Positions 1 through 12,284 are shown, numbered from the stretch's first letter. The stretch: 64,000 nucleotides of DNA from Apiosordaria backusii (GCA_030549205.1 JAUKTV010000001.1:3472001-3536000), one strand, 5' to 3'. The notes: generated by a model from the sequence alone, not told the origin. Made by a program: numbers and translations.

Positions 1-55
1 ATGTCCACCTTCCCAATGCATAGTGTAGGTATTAAAACACTGCCGTGCCTGCCTC

Positions 56-1472
56 TCACCACCCCCCTTTCTTTCTGAATTGCAGGAACCTCGCCGTCGC
101 ATAGAGCAGCGTCGCCACCAAAAGCCCACAAGCAGCATACAAAATTGTCGGCACCCATCTAGCATTCTCCGATTCGCCGCCCAATACCGCCCCCGCGATG
201 GGAGTCCCTATCAAGACCGCAGTTCCAGAGACGATGAAACCAAATCCCATTCGAGTGCCAATTTTCGACAAGTCAGGAGATAGTTCGACGACAACACTCG
301 GCGTCAAACTGACCACGCCTCCGGAAAAGGCACCATACAGCAGCACGAAAACCACTGACCCTGCTAGATCCTTCACCCCCAGCCAGCCAAAGACGAGGAT
401 CATACTGCCTGCCATGCAAACGAACATGAGGTTCAGAGAGCCAAACCGATCCGCCAACGCATTAGGGATCAGTCGCCCTAAAATCGAGCCGGCATTCAAC
501 AAGGTGACCAAGTACGGCGTGAAAGACTCGGTAACCGATGTCCGGGACGCGGCATACAGCGTGATGTAGAAGAACGGGACATAGAGGGTCAAAAACGCGA
601 AGAAACCACCAGCCGTGAAACTCATATAAGGCCCATCCCTGAATAAGCTCTTATCCACTAGCGATTTCTTTCCCTTGTGAGGCGGCACCCTCGTCTTCAT
701 GAACGCCACCGGAATAGCCGACATCGCCAATATGATGAAGCCAATAACCCTCGTCGCCCATCCGAACCCAAGACTCTTTTCCACCTTCGAGAAAATAATC
801 GGAAATACTGTCCCGGCAACTGGGGACCCTGCGGAGGCAATCCCAAGGGCCAATGCTCTATGGCGAGCAAAGTATTGACTGAGGATTGCGGCTGAAGGTA
901 GGAACGTCATTCCCATCCCACAACCCATACAGAACCCTTGTGCAAGCAGGACTTGCCAGTACTCGGTACATAACGAGGTCATGAACTGCCCGAAGACGAT
1001 GAGGAACATGCCGGTGATGAGGAGATGGCGGAAGTATCCTGCGTCATAGAGGGGACCGGCGAAGACGCCCACGAGGAAGAGGAGGGAAGATTGGGTGGAG
1101 CCGATCCATGATATCGTTGATGGGGGGTACGACGACAGGAGAGTTGTTTCGTAGTATGCCTCTATGTCACCGGTCAGTTTCTGCAAAAAGAGGAGTGAAG
1201 GTGATGGGAGGAGACGTACGAAAGACTCCGAAGGTGTTGATCAAGCCCCAGGTGTTTACCAGGATCGCAGTCGAGCCCAATACTTGCAGCCACGCTGTCA
1301 GCCCGCCGTCTGGGACAACATCTGGCGGTGGGACTGAGTCAACATTTGAGGCAGGATCTGTTTCTGGGTCGTGTTCGGGTTTGAAGTCGACGATATTCTG
1401 TTCGTTTGGCACTGAGATCTCGCCCTCTGTCCTGTCCGAGTCGGAGGCTGATGTCGAGTCTTTCTCCTTCAT
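56..1472 (-). CDS. MFS monocarboxylate-type transporter
   Basis: Plasma-membrane major facilitator of the fungal monocarboxylate porter (MCT-like) group; the substrate cannot be told from sequence. The model is complement(join(56..1161,1220..1472)), 452 aa. The 58-bp intron runs from GTACGT to GACATAG and restores the family junction FGVF-QAYYE; splicing at the nearer TTTGCAG would hit an early stop. The N-terminus is acidic and cytosolic. The family hallmark DGGLTAWLQVLG opens the first membrane segment, followed by the segment containing WIGSTQSSLLFLVG and further hydrophobic helices. A hydrophilic loop (about residues 200-215, KTRVPPHKGKK) separates the two six-helix halves. Length is normal for the family and the frame is intact. 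It starts at the only ATG upstream of the hallmark and ends at TGA in 56-58. Assignment to MCT-like MFS is secure from the hallmark; transport of monocarboxylates is inference. Confidence 0.88.
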
Positions 1473-3142
1473 TGTACACTGTTCCAGGCCTCCTTTTTTC
1501 CTTCGGTTCTTCTGGCTTTGCCCCCTCTAGCCCTTCAGCTGCCTTTCGAGATTGAATTGGTGATTTGCCGAAGAATGGGAGGAAAAGGATGAGTAGGGAC
1601 TATGGCGGTGGGGCTTCAGTCTTCGGGTAAGTATACGCTGAGGTATCAGGTCTGAGCATCCACTTTCGAGTCGTTAGGATTGTAACGTAAAATCATGAAG
1701 CCGTCAAGGGCAATCCTCTGGTGTATCTTTCCATTTATTATTAACACCAGAGCAATTGAAGAAGATACACAGGTGACGGGCCCTGATCAGTATTCATAGG
1801 TTTGAGGAAGCGTGATCAAGAATTCCGTCGACATCTCGCCTCCTCGGATATAACCAGGACTTAAAATTTTGACAAGCTTATCACTAAAGTACAATAAGGG
1901 AAAGAAGTCGCTTGTTCGTTCCAATGAATTGGACCACATGGGAATCTCAAACCCGCCGAATCCCACCCCGCCTTCCTTTGTTCTGGGGTAACCGAAGGAG
2001 CGAACTGAATGGGTCTAGTCCCGCTAGTGCGTTATTCCCCCTTCTCGGCAGGTGGAATCCTTATCCGGTCCTTGCTCGGCATGCTGCTACTCGCTGCTTA
2101 GAACCACATCACTGGGACGAACATGCTCTTGTAAGGCCGAAGGGCGAGGTGCTTATATATCACCGCTTTCGACAATTTGGATTTTGACTTTCTTCTAAAC
2201 CGTCTGTTCACAAGTTCAGTATATCTCATACTCGACCATCTGCCGAGAATTCCAGACCACAGACCGTTATCTTTTTTAGTAGCAACCATTCTCCACCAAA
2301 ATCCTGGGGGGGGCGTGCCGAGGAAGCGATTTTGAATTACTCAACACCACTTGCAGAGCAAAACCACATACGTAACAACAACAACAGCAACGAGGCAGGT
2401 AACAAATCATTCAGGACAGGGCTATTCGTACTACCTACTCTGGAGGTAATATTCCTTGTTTCTGCGCACTCGGAGATAACTTCGACAACAAGGCGAGAAA
2501 AAGTCAAGCTTTGATGTCGAGCATTGTTGGCGATGTCGTTCAAAACGGCAGAATGGTGTGATACACGCAGGTGATTGGGCGCATATGAGCCATGTGGGTT
2601 AAGGGAAGAAAAGCCACCCCCGCCAATTCGCAACGCTCGCACGGGGCCGCTTTCCCTGGGCGGTCGGAACGGGAAGAGGGGCGGAACTGGAGGGGTTCCG
2701 GGTGACCTATAGCCGATGTATGTATGCGCGGGGCAGCCGATGGCCGGCCCGATGGTTGGTTGATAGGTCATAAAGTTGGACATGTCACATATGGCTACAT
2801 ACCTACTGTCAACGATGCGTGACATACTTCCGGCCGGCTCCGATTTATCTTTCCGCATTTTTCACACAGTAGACGTGCTTGTCATGTTCAGTGGCATGCA
2901 GATATGTAGACGGAGTTGCCCGGCCCCCTTCTTGCTGTCCAAAAAAAACATGATGAACGAAGGGCAACTGTCAGGTTTATCAGCGGACATCGAGGGTGGG
3001 TAGGTAACGAACTAAACGCTTTGTTTAAACCCCAGAGTATATACGCCTAACCTAACAGCAACCAAAAAGAACAAAAACAAAACCCTTCCAACTCGCTACG
3101 CTAATCCATCCAATCTACCAGGTCAGTAACCGACAGGTGACA
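1473..3142. other. Intergenic region, no gene seen
   Basis: This 1.7-kb stretch lies upstream of the transporter and downstream of the next minus-strand gene. Short open frames exist on both strands, the longest being 173 codons at 2337-2858 (-), but none shows a recognisable domain, splice structure or coding-like base pattern. I see no tRNA. It probably holds the transporter promoter and the 3' end of the next gene. Confidence 0.5.
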
Positions 3143-4618
3143 TCAACCAAACTTCTTCTCAAACTTCTTCAACATCCCCGTCACACCCCTCTCCAACCTC
3201 CCCGCATTCTCTTCCAGCTTCCCCCTCGTCTCCTTCTTAGGTTTGTACTCCTCCTCCGGCACATAAAACTGCTGGTGGACCGCATACTCACTTTGAGCAG
3301 CAGCTGGTTGCGTCTGGGGTACTCCAGCCTGCGCTCCTTGAACCCCAACCCCTGGAACGGCACCAATCCCACCAACAGCAGGGGGTGGTGTAGGTGTGTG
3401 TGTATAAGCCGGATGAGCAGCAGCAGCTTGCACCTGCTGTTGCCCGGGGAATGTCCCCACCCCGCCATAAGGACTCACCAGCCCGGGGCTGGAAAGAGGT
3501 GTCCCGACCCCGTGGACGGGCATGGTAACTGAGCGGGTGATGCCTGGGTGAACTGGTGCGCCGCCTGTTGCGGATAGGGATCCAAACCCTTGGGGTGCAA
3601 AACCCGGTGATGCCACGGGTGGGCCGGGGAAGGTTGGTGCCCCGGGGGGGTGCTGGAGGTTAGGGGGCGGGATGCCGGGGCTCAGGGGGCTGAGGTGGCT
3701 TGGTCCCGGGGGAAGGCCGGGGGAAAAGGGGGTTGCGGCGTCGTAGGCGAGGGTTTGATGCAAAGGGTTGGCGACGCCGTCTTCGGGGGGAGGGGTCTTT
3801 TCCCTGTGACGGAGCTGCTCGGGTGCTGCGGGCGCGGCGGGGTTGTAGGGTATCGGTGAGAATGCTGCCGCAGGAGGGGGAGGGGGGAGTTCACCACCTG
3901 CTACGGCGGAGACGGGAGGGCCGGGGAAGGTAGGGGCTCCGGGGTTGTTTTGGATGGGGGAGGATTCGGAGATGGCGACTTTTTCGAGTTTCTGGACGAG
4001 GGAGCTGGCTTCGGCGGGTTGGCGGGGAGGAGGGCCAGGCTCGTCGAGGACTTCGCATTGTGGGTGGGGGAGGACGCGACGGATGCCATTGACGAATTCG
4101 AGGGCGTCTTGGTGAGTCCAGAAGTAGATGTCGAGGGAGTGAAGCTTGTAGTGGTATTTGTTTTGGTTGTGGGGATCGTAGGTTGGGAGATGCCATTCTT
4201 CATTGCCATTGACCTGGCCGACGATGAGGGTTACCAGACAAGTGTGCTTGTACGTGTAATGGAGATGGACGTTGTCGAGGTCTGACAGCATATGCTTGGT
4301 TAGCCAGTCCCTTCACAACATCATGAAGATATCTTACAGCCATCAAAGGCATCCTGTTCTTCTGTGCCTGGCTGGTTTGCAATTTCCAGACGTGCGCGGC
4401 CCTGATTGGGATCCTCGAAAAGGTAGACATATGAGCCCTTGTCGAATCTATGATGAGGGGGAACGTTTGTGGGTGGTCCATAAAAGTAATGAACGTCTCC
4501 GAAGCTTCACAGATGGCCTCAGTTAGACCACATTGTACCGAGAGATATTGCGCCAATGTATCAGCAAAAAGCGCACTCACAGCGTGGCTACAAGTTCTTC
4601 TCCCGGCCGGGCGGCCAT
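3143..4618 (-). CDS. Conserved proline-rich ascomycete protein
   Basis: Unnamed protein of a type conserved across filamentous ascomycetes; I know no established function. The model is complement(join(3143..4281,4338..4504,4581..4618)), 447 aa, with introns of 56 and 76 bp that keep phase and contain CTAAC branch sites. The first exon encodes only MAARPGEELVATL. Residues 1 to about 150 form the conserved globular part, with motifs HYFYGPPTNVPPHHRFDKGS, SYVYLFED, DNVHLHYTYKH and WTHQDALEFVNGIRRVLP. Residues about 160-400 are low-complexity Pro/Gly/Ala, including two copies of PGAPTFPGPPV. The C-terminus is charged and helical (EENAGRLERGVTGMLKKFEKKFG region). No signal peptide or membrane segment is visible. 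The globular part resembles a small beta-rich domain that could bind a partner, but that is a guess. Confidence 0.82.
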
Positions 4619-5482
4619 CTTTGCGACGAAGCTTTGCGATCGACAAGATGAGGGGAAGCTGGTGGTGAGGGGTGAAGAAGCAGACGAGTACAACAGCAAA
4701 ACACAACTCTAATTCCACTCAGAATTAGGGCGCAAGTTTGGAGAGAATACTCTCAAGGTTAATAAATGTCAGAATTAGAGAAAGAGGAAAAAGAAAAACC
4801 AGGGAAAAACATCACGGTGGTATTCGTATGAGACAAACCCGTCCAGCTCGCCTGTGCGACACTCGAACTGGAACCGTCACCCAGAAAGCTTAGGCGTCCT
4901 TCGGGCTGCCCCACGCACACATTAGCTCGCCCATCACTCCCGTCCCGTCAATAAATCACCTCCATTTCACGGCGTGATGATCCTACCCCTGGACATGCCG
5001 TCAGGACAGCTCGGGTGGTTGTGGGTGCTGTGAGCAAGTGGGTGCCATCCCACCTGGGCGCTTAAACAGAGACTGCCAAGCTATCATAGCGGGGTAGGTT
5101 TCGGTGGTCTGAGCTCAGTCAAATGCAACCCTTGTAGACACTGTGTGATCTCGCTCAGCGCCCACACTGTGTCTGTCCCGACCCTGGCCAAAAATTTGGA
5201 CCGCGACAATGGAAAGAGCCGATTGAGGAATCAACTTGAACGCACACCTCACCGGCGACAGCTCCAGCGACGACACCCCTCCAAGTCCTTAACGCCCATC
5301 AATTTCAGCCTCTCTTTCTGGTACGATTATCAGCCTTCCAATCGCTCTATCAAAACCTCGACTAACCCACCAACCCAGCAACTCATCCACCCTCCTCCAA
5401 CCCCTCCGGGGACCGACCGACACACACTCCCCCTCTCCCACCCAAAGCAAAGCCTCCCCCAGGAGCCTCACACATATCCAAA
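4619..5482. other. Divergent promoter region
   Basis: Shared upstream region of the minus-strand proline-rich protein gene and the plus-strand uS8m gene. The last 200 bases before the uS8m start are C-rich and pyrimidine-rich, as expected for a fungal 5' leader. No TATA box or defined operator stands out and I see no further gene. Confidence 0.5.
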
Positions 5483-5968
5483 ATGGGCATCCACTCCATC
5501 TGCAACGCCCTCTCCCACCTCCAAAACGCCTCCCGCGCCAAGCTCGGTCTCACCTCGATCCCCAACACCAAATACAACCTCCGTTTCGCCCTCGCCCTCC
5601 ACCGCAACGGCTTCATCTCCTCCGTCACCCGCGCCGGCCTCACCCCCCCGCCCCCCGAGGCCCTCCTGACCTTTGAAACCGAGCCCGTCACCACCGCCAA
5701 TGTCTCCACCCGCCGCCTGTGGCTTGGATTAAAGTACTTCAACAACAAGCCCGTCATGTCCAAGCTGGAGGCCGTGTCCACGCCCAAAAGATATGTAACG
5801 GCGGAATATCGGCAGCTGGCCAAGATTTCGAGGGGGTTTCAGGCGGGGCACGTCAAGGGGTTGAATTTGGGGGAGACGCTGTTTTTGAGCACGGATAAGG
5901 GCGTGTTGGAGATAAGGGAGGCGCTGGAGAAGAGGGTGGGGGGGATGGTGCTGGCTAGGGTTTCGTGA
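5483..5968 (+). CDS. MRPS8: Mitochondrial ribosomal protein uS8m
   Basis: Small-subunit protein of the mitochondrial ribosome (bacterial S8 family), which binds the central domain of the small rRNA. It is a single exon of 161 aa, close to the length of the yeast protein. The N-terminus MGIHSICNALSHLQNASRAK matches the S8 helix that carries the conserved SxLQNA-like core. The middle contains the two short beta repeats, and residues about 85-120 (LWLGLKYFNNKPVMSKLE, STPKRYVTAEYRQLAKI) correspond to the S8 signature region before the C-terminal domain. The C-terminal GLNLGETLFLSTDKGVLEIREA is the glycine-turn segment that contacts rRNA. Its short basic N-terminus may double as a mitochondrial signal. 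There is no intron within the coding region. The start is the first ATG after a long pyrimidine-rich leader. Confidence 0.9.
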   Translation: MGIHSICNALSHLQNASRAKLGLTSIPNTKYNLRFALALHRNGFISSVTRAGLTPPPPEALLTFETEPVTTANVSTRRLWLGLKYFNNKPVMSKLEAVSTPKRYVTAEYRQLAKISRGFQAGHVKGLNLGETLFLSTDKGVLEIREALEKRVGGMVLARVS

Positions 5969-6359
5969 GGTGGATGATGAGCGAGGAATGAAAAAATAAA
6001 TTGAAAACAAAAAAATGGAAGACGGTGGTGGCGGATGAAGAAGGAAGGAGAGCATACCCCCGACATGAGTGTGTGTATAAGATATAGTCTGGAAGTTGAC
6101 CAAGAAAGACATGTACATCAAAACAAATAAAGTTCCATCAAGACAAAATTGGGTGAGTTTACCCTGCCTTGCTGTGCTGATAGATGGATTGTAAGAATAC
6201 CAATTCAGGAGACTCATCTGAGTTCTCCTACAAGCATTTGTAGTCTTTATGTTTACGAAATGTCTCCGCGTTGAACCCATCATCATCACCCAACGGCCAC
6301 GACGAGTACTGTACAATGAATAATATTATTCATACTAATCTAACATGCTTTGTGCCTGA

Positions 6360-6402
6360 GTGTGTGTGTGTGTGTGTGTGCTCGTATGCGTATGCGTATG
6401 CG
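6360..6402. repeat. (GT)n plus GTATGC microsatellite
   Basis: About ten GT units are followed within a few bases by three copies of a GTATGC hexamer. This is a compound simple-sequence repeat in a gene-free 3' flank and is likely length-polymorphic. Confidence 0.9.
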
Positions 6403-6704
6403 GTGTGTGATGCGATGTGCTGTGTAGCCACCGACCAACACCAACACATAGCTAATCCTATTCTACTTAAACAAACTCCCCCTTAATGGTCCCTGTCCTA
6501 CCCTTCCTTTCCTTTCCTTGCTGTGCTTATCAAAAAAGACTCCCAACGATGAGGCAAACCAGAAAAAAACAAAAACCAAAACAATGAGAATCCACAGGTT
6601 CTCTCCTCTTTTGAAAACGCACACCCCCTCCTCGTTTTCCCTCACTCACACACAAAAAGGTATCATAAGAAGAAGTTGGGAGCTTTTCGTTCCTTCCAAT
6701 CAGT

Positions 6705-6736
6705 ACAACAACAACAACAACAACAATAACAACAAC
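6705..6736. repeat. (CAA)n trinucleotide tract
   Basis: About ten ACA/CAA units with one interruption (AAT). The tract is non-coding here, downstream of the minus-strand gene that ends at 6904. Confidence 0.9.
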
Positions 6737-6903
6737 GAGTTAACGCTTGCAAAACAGAGCAATACAACCAGCACAAAACCTGGACCTCGTTTTGTGTTCA
6801 AAACAAAACCGCGGTGCTGTGGCCGCCATTAAAAAGAAGAATACAGAAGAAGTAAAACAGGTGCAGTCTGTCAACGTAGACAAACTGTTCCGGTGACAAG
6901 TAA

Positions 6904-8820
6904 TTAAGCCGCAGGGGCGGCAACCTCGGAATCCCCATCTTTGTTGACGATGGCTGGAGTCTCGGTTTCCTCCGCTTGGGGGGTAGAAGAAGTGTGTCCG
7001 TTGACTTCAGCCTTGGCGTCCTTGGACTTGACGCTCACATGCTCCAAGCTGTTCGTCAGGGCTTCAATACCAGGGGAAGTTTCGGGCAGAGAAATTTCAC
7101 CCTCGGCCTCCTTTGCTGCTTCGACAGCCTCTTCAGCGGTTTCAGCCTGCTCGGCAATGGCTGCCACCTCCTGAACTGCCGTCGTTTCAGCCACCACATC
7201 GAGAGCTCCAGGCTTGGTGTCATCTTCGGCGGGTTTTGCTGCCGCAACAATCTCCGCAGCCGGGGCCAGTTGAGTATGAGAGGTTGAAGGGGCGCTATTT
7301 CCTGATGTGGAGCTGTGTGGTCGTGAAGTGGCAGGAGTTCCGCCTGTCCGAGAAGCGGCCTTCTTAATGCGGGGCTTGGATGCCGGGGATGTCTTCCTTG
7401 ATGCGGCCGGTCCATGCCTGGGCGGAGAAATCGGCACCTTCTCTGTCACCTTGCTGGCGGAGGCTTGGGTAGGGCGCATCATACGTGCGAGGAAGCTCTC
7501 GTCCACTGGCTTCTGATGCTTAGGATGGTGATCCTTTGCTGGCTGCGGCGGAGGGGGTCCTATGCTCGGCCGAGAGCGGCCAATGGTCGAGGTCTGTCGT
7601 TTAAGAGTTTTGGCCGGAGCGGCTTTGCTTGAGGTGCCGGTGCCTGACATGCTTGCTCTGCTTGAAGATCGCGCGAGGGAGCTAGCGGGATGTGCACTGT
7701 CGCCTTTGACTTTGGAACCTGAGGCAGCGGTATGCGTGGTGAGGCCTGGTGGAAGCTTGAGTGGTCTTGTTGGTGACTTGACCTTTGGCTTCACAAATCC
7801 AGCGGCTGCGGGAGACGCATGGAGCGGCGGTGGTTTCTTCACAGAGGAAGGACCAGAAGGCTTTGCAGCAGGTGTGGCTGCCTTCGGGGTCTTTTCTGCG
7901 TTCGACACTTTCCTTTCGGGTGTCTGTTTAGTGGCGATCAAGTTGGGCTGGGGTCTCAACGCAGGGCTCTTCGGGGGCTTGGTGGTGGTGGGTGATTTTG
8001 TTGGCTTCACCTCGAGCTTTCCTGTCGAAGAGGTCGCGATCGGCTTCAGGGTTGCTTGTGGTGCAGCGGTTGTGATGGTGGGTTTCGTGGCTTCCTTGGT
8101 AACCGTCTTCTCCTTCTCCTTCGAGTTGCTGCTGCCGTTTACTGGCTCCTTAATCTCTGGCTTTGGCGCAGGAGTGACTGTATTGTCCGTAGTGCCATCT
8201 AGTCTTGGCTCTGGGCTCTTCACTTCCTCCTTTACACTTGGTGTGACTGGTGTCTGTGCGACCTTCGCATCCTTGGCCGGTGAAGTCACAACTTTATCTT
8301 CTGTCTTTGTTTGCGGTGTCTCTACAATTGGTTGGTCTTTGAGGATGGTTTTTGGCGTGCTCGTGAGCCTTTCAAATTTCTCGAAAGGGTTAGAGATCTC
8401 CTTTCCAGCAGTCGGGGTCGTCATTTCGCTCGATCCACCACTCAGTTTTCTGACTCCAGGAAGCGAATCCTGACTTCCTTCTCGCGTTAAGCCGACTCTA
8501 CCGTCTTTTTCGATTGCGATGAAGCTTGTTCGGACTTTGGCCAACGGACGTGGGGACTCGGCGCCGGGAACTGATCACAATGACGACAGCGTTAGCCATG
8601 TTGACCTCGTAACCAACTAGCACATGGAATGCGCATATGCAAACGCTCACAGCGCCCCGAAGTGCGGATCAATGCACCCGGATGCGCCGAAAGACGTCAA
8701 GGTTAAAAGGAACAGCGGAGGTGCCTTACTGAGAGGCGCTCCCGGCGACCGACCTCGATCAGGAGGACTGGTTTCCCCCTTTTGCTCAAACATGGCGCGA
8801 AGGTTTTTGACAGCACTCAT
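6904..8820 (-). CDS. Conserved low-complexity protein, KNLRAMFEQ type
   Basis: Protein of unknown function. The model is complement(join(6904..8570,8730..8820)), 585 aa. Exon 1 encodes MSAVKNLRAMFEQKGETSPP and ends in GRSPGAPLS. A 159-bp intron (GTAAGG...ATCAG) leads in phase to the conserved block SPRPLAKVRTSFIAIEKDG. I recall this N-terminal pairing (KNLRAMFE, then SPRPL.KVRT.F...EKDG) from related ascomycete proteins without an assigned function. The remaining 500 residues are Ser/Pro/Thr/Lys/Ala-rich and probably disordered, with basic SP/TP phosphosite-like motifs. They end in an acidic Ala/Glu-rich helical tail (residues about 490-550). There is no membrane segment. A scaffold or cytoskeleton-linked role would fit but cannot be shown. 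The long open frame on the opposite strand (7562-8473) is a by-product of codon bias. Confidence 0.8.
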
Positions 8821-10322
8821 GATGATGGATGTGGCAGTAGCTGCCCGCTTCAGTTTTGAATTTGAATTTGCGGACGGTCCGGAGGGCAATAACAAAAGCG
8901 CAAAGGGATCTCGACTGAGTCGTGCGAGGTACGCGGCGAGGTCGTGTCGAAGTCGCCTCTTGGAGAGTACCACCCGGCGCGCCGGGCTTTGCGAAAGAGA
9001 CGCGCTTTAGCTCCCCCGCGCCAAGTGACCCGAGGGACGATACAATCGGGCCCGTGTCGCTCGATAAAACAGCTGATGTGAGGAGGCCGGGAAATACAAC
9101 AACAGACTACGTAGGCAGGATATGGCGCAATTCGCAATGGCGGGAGTGGTGTAGGAACAAGAGGTGGTCGGAGCGGCGAGTCGCGAACAGGATGCGAAAA
9201 GGATGCAGATATGTATTAACGAACCGTGGTGCCACCAAAAATGTGAAGGTGTCTTCCATAAAATTAGGAGAGTAATTTGGGGAAGGGTTCGTTCAGGGGA
9301 GCTTCGCCAAGCGGGGACTGGACCATGGGACCTCCAGGCGATCCCGTGGTCTCGGCAGGACACACACTGCCCCTAATTCCTCGCAGCAGTTTTTGTCCAG
9401 ACAAATCAATCTGTTTGGCGCACCGAAAGCCCCGAGGGATTTTTTTGTTGATGATCCTGAGACCCGAGAGCCAAAGCCTCTTGATGTCTTTATTTTGGTG
9501 TGATCTTGGCCAAAGCGCCGTCGTGATGGGTGCACAACGGTTGGCCCAAAGCTGGAACAGCCCAGCAGGCGGGTTTCAGGGGCTGAGCTCGTAAAACACC
9601 GCCCACCACTCGCGATGCTGTAATAAATATCTACTTACATACATTGCCACACACCATCAGCTTTCTGTTAGCAAGCGTCGTTTGCCTCTTCTTAGCCCAG
9701 CCTGTCAGAACCGGTCTTTCCTGTTGTCTTGGACATCAAGCGATAGCTTTCCCCAGATCAAGACCCTTCGGCGCCAGGATACCCTTTCGAGAAGCCCGTC
9801 CCGCCTTCTTTCGACTGTGTTTCAGAAATCCGTCATGCATTGCGTCCGACGGCATCATATAAAGCGCAATGCTTGTGCTCCGTCCGATGTGTAGAGCATA
9901 TACGGCATAGCGGTAGGATAATCCCGATATTCCGCTTAGGTACCTTCCTTTCCAGCCCTACCGCTCCGGTTGTTGTTGATGAGGGGACCGGATATCGAAC
10001 TTCAAGGAGCTCCCTGCTACCCAGCAACATGGAAAACGTTTCAAAGGCCACCTGGAAAACGGCCAGCGCAAACCGAGTGAAGCTCCAACCCCACATTCTG
10101 GATTGCATTCAATTTACACCCAAACAGGAAATAGCCAAGCAAATGATTGAGCTTCCGGGAACTAACCGCGGGGCACATCAAGGTCCACGGCTCTTCTAGC
10201 TCCGATCCCGGCTGCCGAAAGACGCAATCCGAGCTTTTTCAGCTGCCGACATTAATTTCGCTGTGGCTTGCCCGTTGGACAAACCTCCAAACGCGAAAAA
10301 AAAAGTCAATTGACGAGCAAAC
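8821..10322. other. Divergent promoter region
   Basis: A 1.5-kb spacer between the KNLRAMFEQ gene (-) and homoisocitrate dehydrogenase (+). Short frames on both strands show no domain or splice structure. Pyrimidine-rich stretches precede the LYS12 start. I see no tRNA or other RNA gene. Confidence 0.5.
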
Positions 10323-11466
10323 ATGGCTGCCAGAAGAGCTTTGACAATCGGTACGTCGCCGGAACTCTCGATTGCTTCTTTCACCACATGACTTTGTTTC
10401 TCTAACATTGCTGTGTTTCCAAGGCCTCATCCCCGGCGATGGCATTGGGAAGGAGGTCATCCCCGCCGGCCGCCGTGTCCTTGAGGCCCTCCCCGCCTCT
10501 CTCGGTCTGAAGTTCGACTTTGTCGACCTCAACGCCGGCTGGGAGACCTTTGAGAAGACCGGTGTTGCTCTTCCCGAGGAGACCGTTCAGACCCTTCAAA
10601 GCTGCAATGGTGGTCTCTTCGGTGCCGTCAGCTCCCCCACCACCGCCGTCAAGGGCTACTCTTCCCCCATTGTCGCCCTCCGCAAGAGACTCGCCCTCTA
10701 CGCCAACGTCCGCCCCGTCAAGACGGTCGCTACCGCCAAGAAGCCCATCGACATGGTCATTGTCCGCGAGAACACCGAGGATCTCTACGTCAAGGAGGAG
10801 AAGACGTATGACACCCCCGAAGGCAAGGTGGCCGAGGCCATCAAGCGCATTTCCGAAAAGGCCAGCACCAACATCGCCGCCATGGCCGGCGAGATTGCCC
10901 TCCGCCGGCAAAAGATCCGGGCCAGCGGAGCCCCCAGCATCCACAAGGGCCCCCTCGTGACGGTGACTCACAAGTCCAACGTCCTCTCCCAAACCGACGG
11001 GCTCTTCCGCACCGCCTCCAAGGCTGCCCTTGCCGACCCCAGGTTTTCGTCGGTCAAGGTCGAGGAGCAAATCGTCGACTCCATGGTCTACAAGCTCTTC
11101 CGCCAGCCCGAGGCGTATGATGTCATTGTTGCCCCCAACCTGTACGGTGACATTCTTTCCGACGGTGCCGCTGCCCTTGTCGGGTCTCTCGGTCTCGTCC
11201 CCAGCGCCAACGTTGGCAAGACGTTTGCCCTTGGTGAGCCCTGCCACGGCAGCGCGCCTGATATCCAGGGCCAGGGCATCTCCAACCCTATTGCTACGAT
11301 CCGCAGCGCTGCGCTCATGCTCGAGTTCCTCGACGAGGAGGAGGCTGCTGCCAAGATTTACGCTGCTGTCGATGCCAACTTGGAGGAGGGCAAGCTTGTG
11401 AGCCCTGATTTGGGCGGCACTGCCAAGACGGAGGAGGTCCTTCAGGATATCCTTAGACGTCTTTGA
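10323..11466 (+). CDS. LYS12: Homoisocitrate dehydrogenase, mitochondrial
   Basis: Catalyses NAD-dependent oxidative decarboxylation of homoisocitrate to 2-oxoadipate in the fungal alpha-aminoadipate route to lysine, normally in mitochondria. The model is join(10323..10350,10424..11466), 356 aa. The 28-nt first exon encodes MAARRALTI and is followed by a 73-bp intron (GTACGT...TTCCAAG) with TCTAAC branch site. Isocitrate/isopropylmalate dehydrogenase landmarks are present: GLIPGDGIGKEV near residue 10, SPTTAVKGYSSPIVALRK (substrate loop), RENTEDLYVKEEKTY, TVTHKSNVLSQTDGLFR with the catalytic Lys, and NLYGDILSDGAAALVGSLG, whose Asp residues bind the metal. GEPCHGSAPDIQGQGISNPIA (the NAD-binding region) completes the set. 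The substrate-loop and RENTEDLY context match Lys12 rather than Leu2 or Idh. The very short basic N-terminus is the only targeting signal visible. Confidence 0.95.
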
Positions 11467-12284
11467 ATGAGGATTTGACTTGGAATAATACTCGGAAGCT
11501 GTTGGGGAAGAGGATGTCAAAAGGAAAAATAATGAGTGAACATGTAACATATATATACCCCATTTTTCATGTATCATGTACACATTAAACATTATCAAGA
11601 TTACGGGAGACGTTAGGTTTCTGGGATAGATAAAATTCCAAAATAGGAGCTAGATTGAGGACGAGTAATGAAGTTATCACTGAGCTTGAGCGAGCTTTGG
11701 CATTGTGCTCTCGTGTTTCACAAGAATAACTCAGAGCTTTCCCTGAATTTCACAATTCAGGGGCTCAGGGCATGTTTGATGTCTCGATTCACTTTCATCT
11801 GATATCAGAGAGAGGATGTCATTCCATTAACCATGAAGAACCCATATGACGCACCCATGCGCCTTACTGTGTGTGTACCACCCATTGTTAACCAACCACC
11901 CAATCTCTATCATACATCCTGTTCTACTCTACTCCCATATATACATACAAATCAAAGGTTCATTTTGGTTATTTTTCATTGACCCTTTATTTTCGTGGTC
12001 CGGTATCATCAATCCCACCCAGTTTTTCTTTTCCTTCCCCCAATGTCCCATTTATGCATATCCATCTTTGTCTATGGTACCTCTCTTGTATTTCTACCCC
12101 TGAACCCCCCGCACCGAGCCCTCAGGGACTCGAGGTGGTTAACCCCTTTGTGACGTGATGGTGACTGAGATATGGCGAAGCCATGCCTCGAAAACCCGGG
12201 GTAGGTAGACGGGTATCATCCTTACCAAGTTTGAACTGGGGATAATATTCCCAAGGATAATCAGGCACCCTTGCGATTGTTGAT
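11467..12284. other. Convergent intergenic region
   Basis: 3' flanks of LYS12 (+) and the EF-G1 gene (-). A/T-rich, with no coding signal or repeat worth naming. Confidence 0.5.

Larger units (their letters stand above)
5969..6903. other. Convergent intergenic region
   Basis: 3' flanks of uS8m (+) and the next gene (-). The region is A/T-rich with several simple-sequence tracts and no supportable gene. The small open frames here consist largely of simple repeats. Confidence 0.5.

Noticed and set aside
1162..1219. Alternative acceptor TTTGCAG for the transporter intron
   Set aside because: It shifts the frame into a stop within a few codons; the GACATAG acceptor restores the conserved FGVFQAYYE junction.
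2337..2858. 173-codon minus-strand frame
   Set aside because: No domain, poor codon pattern, no splice partners; it lies in a promoter/flank region.
4850..4930. Possible tRNA gene (a TTCGAGT-like T-loop on the minus strand)
   Set aside because: The flanking bases do not form a T stem, and no matching acceptor or anticodon stem could be drawn.
7562..8473. 303-codon plus-strand frame
   Set aside because: Antisense of the Ser/Pro/Thr-rich conserved protein; its Val/Gly/Phe-rich composition is the complement of that bias.
10402..11598. 398-codon open frame opposite LYS12
   Set aside because: It mirrors the LYS12 codons (C/G-rich third positions leave the antisense frame open), has no domain, and is repetitive in Gly/Asp/Val as expected of a shadow.
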